A stretch of 64,000 nt of DNA from Achromobacter agilis (GTDB lineage Bacteria > Pseudomonadota > Gammaproteobacteria > Burkholderiales > Burkholderiaceae_B). Every line of letters starts with the position of its first letter. The stretch's first letter is position 1. Positions 35,256-44,346 of the stretch are shown here, piece after piece. The DNA is taken from NCBI RefSeq assembly GCF_900496965.1, contig NZ_UFQB01000001.1:248001-312000 (forward strand). The letters run 5' to 3'. The position numbers and the translations under genes are program-made. The notes beneath the pieces were generated by a model. It saw nothing but the letters and a program-made list of their open reading frames with translations. It ran no database searches and was not told where the DNA came from.

Positions 35256-36385
35256 CAGATGCCCACCGAACTGAAGATCACGGCGTACAGCGCGTCCAGC
35301 AGGATCACGCCGGTAATGGACGTGACGACCGACGTGGTGGTGCCGCGCCCCAGGCTCTCCGTATTGGGCTGGATGCACAGGCCGAAATGGCAGGCGATCA
35401 GCGCGATCAGTATGCCGAACGTCACGCCCTTCAGAATGCCGATCCAGTAGTTGGTGAGCGAGATGGCGTCGGGCAGCGATTGCAGGAACCATTGCGCCGA
35501 CACGCCCAGCTGGACCTGCGCGGCCAGCATGCCGCCCAAGATCGCCATGGCGTCCGTCCACAGCACCAGCAGCGGCATGGTCACGGCCAGCGCGACCACG
35601 CGCGGCAGGATCAGGCGCTGCCCGTGCGAAATGCCCATGACCAGCATCGCGTCGAGTTCCTGCGTCACGCGCATGACGCCGATCTGCGCCGTGATCGCCG
35701 AGCCCGAGCGGCCCGCGACCAGAATGGCGGCCAGCACCGGCCCCAGTTCGCGCACGATCGACACGCCCAGCAGGCGCACGATGAAGCGGTCGGCGCCGAT
35801 CATCTGCAACTGTTGCGCCGACAGGTAGGACAGGACCACGCCGATCAGAAAACCGACCAGCGCGGTAATACCCAGCGCCTGCGCGCCGGTGCGGTACACC
35901 TGCGCCGAGATCTCGCGCCACGGCCCCAGCCGCGGACGCAGCAGCATGCCGCCCAGATCCAGGACCAGTTGCCCCAGCATCGTAAGCAGCGCCCGGCCAT
36001 TGTCGACCGCCTTGAAGATCGCTCCGCCCACCGCGCGCAACCAGGCCCAGGGGTCGCCTTTGGCCGCCGCGGCGGGCGTTCCGCCCTTGTTCATGGCCAG
36101 CGCATTGAAGACATCCTGCTGCCCTGGCGACCAGCGCACGCGCTCGGGCAGCTTTTCGCCCCAGGCCTGCCAGATCAGCAAGGCGCCGATCGTATCCAGC
36201 CGGCCGATCGCGTGCAGGTCCCAGCGCGCGCCATCGTGGGCGGCACGGGACAGGGCCTGGCGGCGGCGCTCCACCTCACCGGATTCGGCCAGCGCCAGCA
36301 CGCTCCAGTCGCCGGCCACATGGCAAACGCCCCCTTCATGGCGAAAAGGCGCGGCGGCAGGTGCGGACGAAGCGGAATGCGGCAT
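35255..36385 (-). CDS. Lipid ABC transporter permease with N-terminal STAS-like domain (MlaE-like)
   Basis: A 376-residue permease. Residues about 15-115 resemble a STAS domain (GDWSVLALAESGEVERRR, DLHAIGRLDTIGALLIW), the role played by separate MlaB in Escherichia coli. Residues about 130-376 form the MlaE permease with five to six helices and the motifs GREL-like IVRELGPVLAAILVAGRSGSA. The fusion replaces a stand-alone MlaB. The gene heads the permease-ATPase-MCE-lipoprotein operon and is divergent from birA. Confidence 0.9.
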   Translation of the reverse strand: MPHSASSAPAAAPFRHEGGVCHVAGDWSVLALAESGEVERRRQALSRAAHDGARWDLHAIGRLDTIGALLIWQAWGEKLPERVRWSPGQQDVFNALAMNKGGTPAAAAKGDPWAWLRAVGGAIFKAVDNGRALLTMLGQLVLDLGGMLLRPRLGPWREISAQVYRTGAQALGITALVGFLIGVVLSYLSAQQLQMIGADRFIVRLLGVSIVRELGPVLAAILVAGRSGSAITAQIGVMRVTQELDAMLVMGISHGQRLILPRVVALAVTMPLLVLWTDAMAILGGMLAAQVQLGVSAQWFLQSLPDAISLTNYWIGILKGVTFGILIALIACHFGLCIQPNTESLGRGTTTSVVTSITGVILLDALYAVIFSSVGI

Positions 36386-36494
36386 GCAGAGAGGTTACCA
36401 ATGCAAAATGTATCGTCAATGATATACGCAGATATGGGGCCGCGCAGGCAGCGTGCCAGCGCGGCCCCGGGCTGCGTGCCCTACAATCGCCGCC

Positions 36495-37343
36495 ATGCCC
36501 GATCAAGTCCGCCCAATCGACCTGCCCGCGCCGGAAGCCCTCGCCCGGGAGCTGGCCACGCGCCTGCCCGCCTTCCAAGACATCGCCTGGACAGGCAGCA
36601 CCGGATCGACCAACGCCGATCTGCTCGCGCGGGCACGCGCGGGCGCGGTGGGCAAACCCTGGCTGCTGGGCACGCATCTGCAGGAGACGGGGCGGGGGCG
36701 CGCCGGCCGCCCCTGGCAGAATCGCTCGGGCTCCACCCTGATGTTCTCCTGTGCCTTCGACGTGCGCCTGCCCGCCGCCCAATTGCCCGCGCTGTCGCCG
36801 CTGGCCGGCGTCGCCGCCTGCGAGGCCCTGCGCACCGTCGCGGGCCCGAACGCGGCGGGGCTGTGCATGAAATGGCCCAACGACGTGCAATGGCACGACG
36901 CCAAGCTCGCGGGCGTGCTGGTGGAAACCACCCGCAACCCCGGCGGCGGCGAAGCCGGCTACACCGTCGTCATCGGAATGGGCGTTAACCTGATCGACGC
37001 GGACCGGCTGTCGCTGGCGCTGGACCGCGAGGTCGCCGATTGGAGCCAGGTGCAGGCGCGTGCTTCCCGCGCCGCCACTGCTGCCGATCTGGTCTGCGCC
37101 AGCGCCACCGCCTGGCACGAAGCGGTCCAGACCCTGGAGCGCGAAGGCTTTGGCGCGTTCAAGCGGCGTTTCGACCAGGTGGACGCCCTGGCCGGCCGCA
37201 AGGTAAACGTTCTGGACAAGGGCGCTATTCTTCTTAGCGGCACCGCTTGCGGCGTGGACGATCACGGCCGCCTGCTGGTGCAAACGCCCGAGGGCGCCAA
37301 GCCGATCCTGGTCGGTGAAATCTCGATTCGACGCCAAGCATGA
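36495..37343 (+). CDS. birA: Biotin-[acetyl-CoA-carboxylase] ligase, without DNA-binding domain
   Basis: A 282-residue biotin protein ligase. Catalytic motifs are [12 protein letters not shown], the biotin/ATP loop [23 protein letters not shown] and KLAGVLVE. There is no N-terminal helix-turn-helix, so it is a class I ligase that does not act as a biotin repressor. The ATG at 36495 is taken as the start. The 3' end overlaps coaX by four bases (ATGA). Confidence 0.94.
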   Translation: MPDQVRPIDLPAPEALARELATRLPAFQDIAWTGSTGSTNADLLARARAGAVGKPWLLGTHLQETGRGRAGRPWQNRSGSTLMFSCAFDVRLPAAQLPALSPLAGVAACEALRTVAGPNAAGLCMKWPNDVQWHDAKLAGVLVETTRNPGGGEAGYTVVIGMGVNLIDADRLSLALDREVADWSQVQARASRAATAADLVCASATAWHEAVQTLEREGFGAFKRRFDQVDALAGRKVNVLDKGAILLSGTACGVDDHGRLLVQTPEGAKPILVGEISIRRQA

Positions 37344-38146
37344 TTATTCTCATCGACTCCGGCAACAGCCGTCTCAAGGTAGGCTGGCTCGACGCCGCCA
37401 GCCCCGACGCGCCGCGCGAACCGGCGGTGGCCGCCTTCGAGGGCGTGGACCTGGACGCCCTGGACCGCTGGCTGGCCACGCTGCCGCGCCGCCCCGCGCG
37501 CGCGCTGGGCGTGAACGTCGCCGGCGAGGCCCGTGGCGCGGCCATCGCCGCCATCCTGAAGAAGCACGGCTGCGCCATAACGTGGTCGCCATCCCAGGCC
37601 TCCACGCTGGGGCTGGTCAACAACTACCGCGAACCCACCCAACTGGGCGCCGACCGCTGGGCGTCCCTGCTGGGCGTGCTGTCGCGCCTGCCCGCCACGC
37701 ACCCGCCCTTCGTGCTCGCCAGCTTCGGCACGGCCACCACGATCGACACCGTGGGCCCCGACAATGTCTTTGCCGGCGGCCTGATCCTGCCCGGCCCGGC
37801 CATGATGCGCAACGCCCTGGCGCACGGCACCGCCAACCTGCCGGTCGCCAACGGGCAGGTCGTGGCCTATCCCACGGACACGCACGCGGCCATCGCGTCG
37901 GGCATCGCCGCGGCGCAGGCCGGCGCGGTGGTCCGTCAATGGCTGGCGGGACGCCAGCGCTATGGCGAAACGCCGCAGATCTACGCGGCCGGCGGCGGCT
38001 GGCCCGAAGTGCACCAGGAAATCGAACGCCTGCTGGCCGACGCGGGGGGCGCGTTCGGCGCCGCGCCCGTGCCGATCTATCTGGATCACCCCGTCCTGGA
38101 CGGGCTGGCCGCGGTTGCGCGCGCCACCCTGGACGCCAACGCCTGA
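37340..38146 (+). CDS. coaX: Type III pantothenate kinase
   Basis: First step of coenzyme A synthesis. The 268-residue ASKHA-fold protein has [15 protein letters not shown] at the N-terminus, [11 protein letters not shown] and the [11 protein letters not shown] phosphate motif. It is translationally coupled to birA, a common pairing in Burkholderiales. Confidence 0.95.
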   Translation: MIILIDSGNSRLKVGWLDAASPDAPREPAVAAFEGVDLDALDRWLATLPRRPARALGVNVAGEARGAAIAAILKKHGCAITWSPSQASTLGLVNNYREPTQLGADRWASLLGVLSRLPATHPPFVLASFGTATTIDTVGPDNVFAGGLILPGPAMMRNALAHGTANLPVANGQVVAYPTDTHAAIASGIAAAQAGAVVRQWLAGRQRYGETPQIYAAGGGWPEVHQEIERLLADAGGAFGAAPVPIYLDHPVLDGLAAVARATLDANA

Positions 38147-38158
38147 GCGAGGCCCGGC

Positions 38159-38323
38159 ATGCGCGTGCTCTTCATCCTCATTCTGCTGGCGAACCTGGGC
38201 GTTTATGCGCTGGGGCAGGGCTGGCTGGGCATGCGGCCCGAGGACGAAGGACGCGACACCCGCCGCTTCACCCAGGAATTGAATCCCGGCGCGGTCACGC
38301 TGACCCCCCGGCCCGCTCCCTAG
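38159..38323 (+). CDS. Small single-pass membrane protein after coaX
   Basis: A 54-residue frame starts at the ATG at 38159, 12 bases after the coaX stop. Its first 20 residues (RVLFILILLANLGVYALG) are a clear N-terminal membrane helix, followed by QGWLGMRPEDEGRD and a short polar tail. In related bacteria a SPOR-domain protein with a similar N-terminus often follows coaX; here no SPOR domain remains, so this may be a shortened relative. That comparison is from memory. Its TAG stop overlaps the waaA stop on the other strand. Confidence 0.6.
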   Translation: MRVLFILILLANLGVYALGQGWLGMRPEDEGRDTRRFTQELNPGAVTLTPRPAP

Positions 38324-39621
38324 GGCTGCGGGCCGGCGTCCAGCCAGGGCGCCAGGGTATCCAGCGTTCGCCGGGTCGCGCCCGCATGCGCGCCGAACCA
38401 GGCCCGCGCCGCCTCGCCGCCGCGCCGGCGCCGCGCATCGTCCCCCGCCAGCGCCATCGCCGCGTCCACCGCCTGCCCTGCGTCGGCTGCGCGTTGCACC
38501 GCGCCCGCCTGGATGGCGTCTTCCGCCGCCTGCTTGAAATTGAAGGTATGGGGTCCGACGATGACCGGCACCCCCGCCGCGCAGGCCTCGATCAGGTTCT
38601 GCCCGCCCAGCGGCGCGAAGCTGCCCGCGACGATCGCGACATCCGAGGCGGCGTAATAGAACGCCATTTCGCCCAGCGTATCGCCCAGCAGCACTGTCGT
38701 GTCCGGGCCGGGATCGGCCCCTTCGGAGCGCCGCGCGAACGGCAGGCCGGCGTCGCCCAGCAGGCGCGCAGCCTCGTCAAAGCGTTGAGGGTGGCGCGGA
38801 ATCAGCAGGAACAGCGGTAAATCATGCGTCCCTGAAATTTGAGCGTGACGTTTGATCGCCTCGATGAAGCCGCTGTCCTCGCCCTCGCGCGTGCTGGCCA
38901 CGGCGATCACGCGCCGGCCCAGCCGTTCGCGCCATGCCTGCCCTGCCCGCACCTGCGCGTCCGGCAGGGCCAGGTCGAACTTCAGGTTGCCCGTCACGAC
39001 GGGCGGCCGCGCCCCCGCCTGCGCCAACCTTGCGGCGTCCTCGGCGGTCTGCGTCAGCACCGCGTCCAGCCCGGCCAGCGCTTCGCGCATCACGCTGCCC
39101 ATCCTGCCCGCCTGGCGCAGGGAAGACGCCGAAAACCGGGCGCTGACGAGCGCCATGGGCACGCCCGCTTCCCGGGCGGCGGCCAGCAAATTCGGCCAGA
39201 TCTCGCGCTCGATCAACAGCCCGCAACGGGGCCGACGGCCGGCCATGAAACGGCGGGTCGCGCCGGGAAAGTCATACGGCAGCCAGGCCTGGTGCAACTG
39301 CCCCCGCGCGATGGCATCCTGGAACAGCCGCGCGCCCTCGGCCCGGCCGGTCGCGGTTACGTGCGTCAGCAGCACCGGCAGGCCGCGGTCCAGCAGCGCC
39401 TGCAGCAAGGGCTGGGCCGCCCGGGTCTCGCCCAGGCTGACCGCATGCACCCAGACGGGAGCCGGCTGGGGCGCCGGGGAAAGCGCGGCTGGCAGGTGGC
39501 CGAACCGTTCCCGGGAAAAAATCTCCCACTGGCCGCCCGCCCGCTTGGCGCGGCGGCCCATCCACAGCCAGACCAGCGGCGACAACGCCCGGAGCGCCAG
39601 GGTGTAGACGCCGCGGTTCAT
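38320..39621 (-). CDS. waaA: 3-deoxy-D-manno-octulosonic acid transferase
   Basis: A 433-residue inner-membrane glycosyltransferase (GT30) that adds Kdo to lipid A precursor. An N-terminal helix (YTLALRALSPLVWLWMG) anchors it. The motifs WVHAVSLGETRAAQPLL, the SARFSASSLRQ region and GSFAPLGGQNLIEACAAGVPVIVGPH are typical. It is one base from waaC on the same strand. These are the LPS inner-core genes beside the surface-sugar cluster. Confidence 0.95.
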   Translation of the reverse strand: MNRGVYTLALRALSPLVWLWMGRRAKRAGGQWEIFSRERFGHLPAALSPAPQPAPVWVHAVSLGETRAAQPLLQALLDRGLPVLLTHVTATGRAEGARLFQDAIARGQLHQAWLPYDFPGATRRFMAGRRPRCGLLIEREIWPNLLAAAREAGVPMALVSARFSASSLRQAGRMGSVMREALAGLDAVLTQTAEDAARLAQAGARPPVVTGNLKFDLALPDAQVRAGQAWRERLGRRVIAVASTREGEDSGFIEAIKRHAQISGTHDLPLFLLIPRHPQRFDEAARLLGDAGLPFARRSEGADPGPDTTVLLGDTLGEMAFYYAASDVAIVAGSFAPLGGQNLIEACAAGVPVIVGPHTFNFKQAAEDAIQAGAVQRAADAGQAVDAAMALAGDDARRRRGGEAARAWFGAHAGATRRTLDTLAPWLDAGPQP

Positions 39622-39622
39622 A

Positions 39623-40651
39623 TCACTGGGCGGCCAGCGCCTGCTCCACCGACGCCATCACGGCCTCGCGCGACGGCGAAGCGCCGCGGTCACCGAGGCT
39701 GGCGGTGTAGTTCGAGCCGACCAGCGGGGTGCGCACGGGCGTCGATGCCCGGTAGATACCGATAGTGGGACGGCCCAGGGCCGCCGACAGGTGCGTCAGG
39801 CCGCTGTCCAGGCCCACCATCATGCGCGAACCGGCCAGCAGGCGCGCCACCGACGTCAGGTCCATGCGAGGCATCACCTCGGCGCCGTCCATGCCGGCCA
39901 CGAGCAGCTTGGCGCGCTGCGCTTCCTGTTCGTTGCCGCACAGCAGGCGCAGCGTGCAGCCCGCGTCGCGCAGGCGGCGGAACACCGCGCGCCAATCGTC
40001 TTCGGGCCAGAGTTTGTCGTCGCGGCTGGCCGAGGGCATGATGACCGCGTAGCCGTGGTCCGTGTCCACGTGATGCAGGCGCGGCGGATCGGCCTGCACG
40101 TTCTCCGCCCCGGCATCGCTCTCGCGCGACTGCGCGGCCTGCCTGGAAAACCCCTGCAGGCCGAAATCGGGCTGGCCGGCGTATTGGTAGCCGAACGTCA
40201 GCGCCGCCAGCTTGCGCTGGCGGATGACCGCGGGCTGCCAGAACTCGACCCGGTGGCGCACGTTGTAAAACAGCGATGCCAGCGGCTCGCGCGCGGAACG
40301 CCAATCCAGCCCGTGCCGCACCCCCCGCGTCTGGCGGACCAGCCACGCGGATTTCAACAGGGCCTGCATGTCCAGCACCACGTCGTACTGCTTGGCGCGC
40401 AAGCGCTCCTTCAGCGCGTGCCGTTCGGCCCGGACCTGGCTCGACCACCACGCTTTGCGCCAGCGCCGGTGCGCCACCTTGATCACTTCATTGACCGCGG
40501 GATGCCAGCTGGGAATTTCAGCGAATGCTTCTTCCGCCACCCAGTCGATCTCGGCGTCCGACACATATCGGGCGATATCGGAGATAGCGGGCAACATGTG
40601 CACCAGGTCGCCCAGGGACGATGTACGAACGATGAGAATTCGAGTTGGCAT
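39623..40651 (-). CDS. waaC: LPS heptosyltransferase I
   Basis: A 342-residue GT9 enzyme that adds the first heptose to Kdo. RILIVRTSSLGDLVHMLPAI at the N-terminus and GLDSGLTHLSAALGRPTIGIY in the nucleotide-sugar domain are the key motifs. The ATG at 40651 is used, since the longer frame begins with TTG. It sits 116 bases beyond the wbpM-like gene on the same strand. Confidence 0.94.
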   Translation of the reverse strand: MPTRILIVRTSSLGDLVHMLPAISDIARYVSDAEIDWVAEEAFAEIPSWHPAVNEVIKVAHRRWRKAWWSSQVRAERHALKERLRAKQYDVVLDMQALLKSAWLVRQTRGVRHGLDWRSAREPLASLFYNVRHRVEFWQPAVIRQRKLAALTFGYQYAGQPDFGLQGFSRQAAQSRESDAGAENVQADPPRLHHVDTDHGYAVIMPSASRDDKLWPEDDWRAVFRRLRDAGCTLRLLCGNEQEAQRAKLLVAGMDGAEVMPRMDLTSVARLLAGSRMMVGLDSGLTHLSAALGRPTIGIYRASTPVRTPLVGSNYTASLGDRGASPSREAVMASVEQALAAQ

Positions 40652-40697
40652 CAAATCGAAAGGGGTATATTGAAGAAGGGAATGTACAACACAACCC

Positions 40698-40720
40698 CAG
40701 CGGCTATCGATACGCCGCTG
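40698..40720 (-). terminator. Hairpin between the wbpM-like gene and waaC
   Basis: A seven-base stem CAGCGGC/GCCGCTG with a nine-base loop is followed on the minus strand by the T/G-rich GGGGTTGTGTTGT. It may weakly separate the surface-sugar operon from the core genes. The tail is not a clean T-run. Confidence 0.35.
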
Positions 40721-40767
40721 CGCCCGGCCTCAGGCGCGGGAAATCGCGGGCTGAAAACAGTTCCAGA

Positions 40768-42603
40768 TCACAGCCGGGACGGAACGTACTCCGGCATCCA
40801 CTGTTTCAATTGCGCCCGCACCTCGTCGTCGGAAACTGGCCCCTTTTTCGTCATCCACGCGACGCTCTCCTCGTAGAACCCTTCCGGAACGGAGCGGGAG
40901 CGCGCGATTCTCAGCTTCTCATGGGGCGTCTGGCGCGTTTCCTCGGAGTCGGCCAGCAGTTCCTCATACAGTTTTTCGCCGGGCCGCAGACCCGAATATT
41001 CGATGCGGATCTCGTCCTCGGTATACCCGGACAAGCGAATCATGTTGCGCGCCAGATCGGCGATCCGTACCGGCTCGCCCATGTCCAGGACGAAGACCTC
41101 GCCCCCCTGGCCCATCGACGCCGCCTGCAGCACCAGCTGTGCGGCCTCGGGAATCGACATGAAATAGCGCGTGATGTCCGGGTGGGTCACGGTGATCGGG
41201 CCGCCCTTGGCGATTTGTGCCTGGAACTTCGGAATGACGCTGCCCGTGCTGCCCAGCACGTTTCCGAACCGCACCATCTGGAAGCACGTATTCCCGCCGC
41301 GGCAATGCAGCACCTCGCAGATCATTTCCGCCATGCGCTTGGTCGCGCCCATCACGTTCGTGGGGTTGACGGCCTTGTCGGTCGAAATCAGCACGAAGCG
41401 CTTGGAGCCGAAACGCCTTGCGCAGTCCGCGACGTTCAGCGTGCCCAGCACATTGTTGCGCACGGCCTGCCAGGCATTCCCGACTTCCATCAGGGGAACG
41501 TGCTTGTACGCGGCCGCGTGGAACACGACTTCCGGCTTCCAGGCTTCGAAGATTTCTTCCATCCGCACGGCATCCTTCACATCCCCCGCCAGGGGCACGA
41601 TGCGGATATTGGGCTGATGCTCGGAAAACCACTGCTCGATGGTATAGAGCGCAAATTCGCTCGCGTCGACCAGGATCAGGCTGCTGGGCGTGAAACGCGC
41701 CAATTGCCGGCACAATTCGCTGCCGATGGAGCCGCCGGCGCCGGTCACGAGGATGGGCTTGCCGGCGATCATCGCCTGGATGTTCTCGTTGTTGATCCGG
41801 ACGGTTTCGCGGCCGAGCAGGTCTTCGATGTTCACAGGGCGCATCATGTTGATCGCGACGCGGCCGCTCATCAGTTCGCTCAGGCCCGGCACGGTGAACA
41901 GCGCGGCGCCCGCGCCCGTGGCGATATCCATGATTCGCTGCACGTCGGACGCCTTGGCCGACGGAATGGCCAGGATGACTCGGGACGCCTCGAATTCCTC
42001 CAGGACCTCCACCAGCCTGTCCGTTCCCCCAGCCACCCGGCAGCCCGACAGTTCCAGGCCCCATTTGGCGGGATTGTCGTCGACCAGCGCGACCACATGC
42101 CATTCCGTGCTCCTGCTCAGCTCGCGCACCAGCATTGCGCCGGCCGTGCCGGCGCCCACGACCACCACCGGCGCCCCGCGGCCGCTGACGCGGCCATATA
42201 GGCGGTACTCCTTCCACATGCGCCATGCGGCGCGGCCGCCCCCCATCAACAACAGCAGCAACAGGGGATAGAGCAGGAGGATCGAGCGCGGCAGCGCGGC
42301 TTCATTGCGCACCAGAAACGCAAAGACCAGCAGAGCGACCGCGGAGGCGATGACGACCTTCAGCACCCGCTTGAGGTCCGAGATGCTGGCGAAAATCCAC
42401 ATTCCGCGGTACAGGCCCGCGGTGCGACAGGCCACCGCCTGCACCGGCAGCAGGACCAGCAGCGCCATCCAGATCGTGCGCTCCCAACCTGCGGGCCATT
42501 CAAAATTGAACCGGAGCAGGAACGCGCCGAGCCAGGCAACAATGATCGCGCTCAGATCGAACAGAAAAACCAGTACGGTGCGGAATCGAGTTGGAATGAT
42601 CAT
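40768..42603 (-). CDS. Membrane nucleoside-diphosphate-sugar dehydratase (WbpM-like)
   Basis: A 611-residue protein of the WbpM/FlaA1-long family. Four N-terminal transmembrane helices (about 1-120) precede two Rossmann domains: VVVVGAGTAGAMLVREL (about 145) and VTGAGGSIGSELCRQLARF (about 290). The active-site region is STDKAVNPTNVMGATKRMAEM, with Met in place of the usual SDR Tyr. It converts UDP-GlcNAc to a 4-keto-6-deoxy sugar for QuiNAc- or FucNAc-type residues. It resembles wlbL/wbpM, which also sit at one end of LPS clusters. Confidence 0.9.
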   Translation of the reverse strand: MIIPTRFRTVLVFLFDLSAIIVAWLGAFLLRFNFEWPAGWERTIWMALLVLLPVQAVACRTAGLYRGMWIFASISDLKRVLKVVIASAVALLVFAFLVRNEAALPRSILLLYPLLLLLLMGGGRAAWRMWKEYRLYGRVSGRGAPVVVVGAGTAGAMLVRELSRSTEWHVVALVDDNPAKWGLELSGCRVAGGTDRLVEVLEEFEASRVILAIPSAKASDVQRIMDIATGAGAALFTVPGLSELMSGRVAINMMRPVNIEDLLGRETVRINNENIQAMIAGKPILVTGAGGSIGSELCRQLARFTPSSLILVDASEFALYTIEQWFSEHQPNIRIVPLAGDVKDAVRMEEIFEAWKPEVVFHAAAYKHVPLMEVGNAWQAVRNNVLGTLNVADCARRFGSKRFVLISTDKAVNPTNVMGATKRMAEMICEVLHCRGGNTCFQMVRFGNVLGSTGSVIPKFQAQIAKGGPITVTHPDITRYFMSIPEAAQLVLQAASMGQGGEVFVLDMGEPVRIADLARNMIRLSGYTEDEIRIEYSGLRPGEKLYEELLADSEETRQTPHEKLRIARSRSVPEGFYEESVAWMTKKGPVSDDEVRAQLKQWMPEYVPSRL

Positions 42604-42618
42604 GGATCGAGATCTGAA

Positions 42619-43203
42619 TTAGTCCGCGGCCAGGCTCGTCCCTGGCTCAACAATCGTGTCCGAAGGCACGCGCACGCGATATCCGGCGCACGTGCCCGCC
42701 TGCAGCCATACGCGGTCTTCGATGACGACGCCGCCGGCAAGCTGCACGCCCACGCCCAGATGGGAGAAATCGCCGACCACCGCATCGTGGTCGACCGTGG
42801 CGTTGGCATTGACGATGACCCCGCGCCCCAGGCGCGCGGCAGTGCCGACCACGGCGCCCGCCATGATCGCGCAGCCTTCGCCGACCGCCGCGTACGGACT
42901 CACGTAGGCCCGAGGATGGATGACGGTGGCCAAGGGAATGCCGAACCGTTGCAGGTCGAGGATCAGGCGCTCGCGCGCCGCTTGGTTGCCGATTGCCACG
43001 ATAAAGGCGTCGCCGGGGCGCGCCAGCGTCCCCAGCTGGCTGGGGTGCCCGGCAAATTTCCAGGCGCCGGACGCCGTCTGCCCGGGGTGGTTGTCATCGA
43101 CGAAGACGATTTCGGACCACGACCCGTCCAGCTCTGCCGCTTCCGCGACGGCGCGTCCATGGCCACCGGCCCCCACAATGATTAGCTTGCGTTTAGTTTC
43201 CAT
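42619..43203 (-). CDS. Sugar O-/N-acyltransferase, NeuD/PglD family
   Basis: A 194-residue hexapeptide-repeat transferase. The N-terminal part (KLIIVGAGGHGRAVAEAAEL) binds the nucleotide sugar. The C-terminal left-handed beta-helix carries repeats and the catalytic histidine in NATVDHDAVVGDF. It would transfer an acetyl or other acyl group to an amino group of a sugar in this cluster. It is 15 bases upstream of the wbpM-like gene. Confidence 0.87.
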   Translation of the reverse strand: METKRKLIIVGAGGHGRAVAEAAELDGSWSEIVFVDDNHPGQTASGAWKFAGHPSQLGTLARPGDAFIVAIGNQAARERLILDLQRFGIPLATVIHPRAYVSPYAAVGEGCAIMAGAVVGTAARLGRGVIVNANATVDHDAVVGDFSHLGVGVQLAGGVVIEDRVWLQAGTCAGYRVRVPSDTIVEPGTSLAAD

Positions 43204-43266
43204 AACATCCAGAAGCGTCTTGGGCTCACTCCGACGACTTGCCTGATCGTTTCCCCTGGAGCGCCA

Positions 43267-44302
43267 TCAGGCGCTCGCGGGTTCCCGTTGGCCCGCATTC
43301 AGCCGCAGCGCCGCGATGACCAACGGCGCATACGCCACGGCCGTACCCAGCGCACCGTCCATCATGCCCACTGCGACCAGAAACGCCATGGGGAAAAGCC
43401 ACAATACGTTTATCGCCAGCACGACCAGGGTCACGCTCCGGTGGCTGCCCCATTTCCGCGATGCGTACTGGTAGGCGTGCGTGCGATGCGCTTCGTAGAC
43501 TTTCTCGCCGCGCATCAGCCGGCGCAGCAGGGTCACCGTCGCATCCACGATGAACACGCCCAGGAGAATAGCCCAGGCCCAGAACAGCGCGGGCGCCTGC
43601 CATCCGGCCGTCAGCGACAAGAGGCCCAGCACTAGGCCGAGGAATCCGCTGCCCCCATCGCCCATGAAAATCTTCGCGGGGGGAAAGTTCCAAAGCAGGA
43701 AGCCGAAAACGGCCACCGCCAGCAATATCGTCGGCAGGCCGGCGTCGCCCGCTCCCGTACAAGCATAGAGAATGCCGCCGCCCAGCGTCACGCAGATCGC
43801 CTCGACGCTGGCCAGCCCGTCGATGCCGTCCATGAAGTTGTACAGGTTCAGCAGCCACACCAGATAGAACGCGGCGGCGATGTTCAGCACCCACCCTTGC
43901 GGCAGCGGCAGGCCGCCAATCGACAGCGCGGGCGCCCCGCCCATCCAATAGAGCCCCCCAGGCGGCGCCGATGAAATGCGCCAGCAGCCGCCAGCGGGCC
44001 TGGATGTGGCCGTGATCGTCGAGAAACCCGATCAGGGCGATCCACGCGCCGGCGACGGCCAGTCCGTACACCAGAGACCAGGTGATGACGCCGGCCGCTC
44101 CCATGATCAACATGCCCACGACGAAGGCGACCACGAAGGAGATCCCGCCACCGCGCGGCGTGGGCGTCTTGTGGGAGCTCCGCTCATTGGGCACGTCGAT
44201 CACATTGCGGGCCAGCGCATAACGGCGCAAGGCGCCGGTCAGGAGCCAGGCAAGCGCGAAGACCAGGCCAAGCAGCCACCACGGAGCAGTCATTGGGTCC
44301 AT
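43267..44302 (-). pseudogene. WbpL-type undecaprenyl-phosphate glycosyl-1-phosphate transferase, frameshifted
   Basis: Two minus-strand frames together encode one WecA/WbpL-like integral membrane transferase. The first runs from 44302 and covers PNERSSHKTPTPRGGGISF and LIGFLDDHGHIQARWRLL. The second ends at 43267 and covers LNLYNFMDGIDGLASVEA, MGDGGSGFLGLVLG and AHRTHAYQ. They part at six consecutive C (plus strand, 43954-43959). Removing one C restores an open frame of 344 codons, the normal family length. As written, the protein is cut after the first third. It should initiate O-antigen-type sugar assembly on undecaprenyl phosphate. A sequencing error, a mutation or phase variation could explain it. 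Confidence 0.85.
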
Positions 44303-44346
44303 CAGAAGAACATTAATCCGGAACAGGGTAGAACAGCGCAGGCGCT

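Noticed and set aside
43226..43944. Treating the wbpL-like region as one intact 358-codon gene
   Set aside because: The longer frame loses all family motifs after the C6 tract, while the alternate frame carries them, so a frameshift is the better reading.
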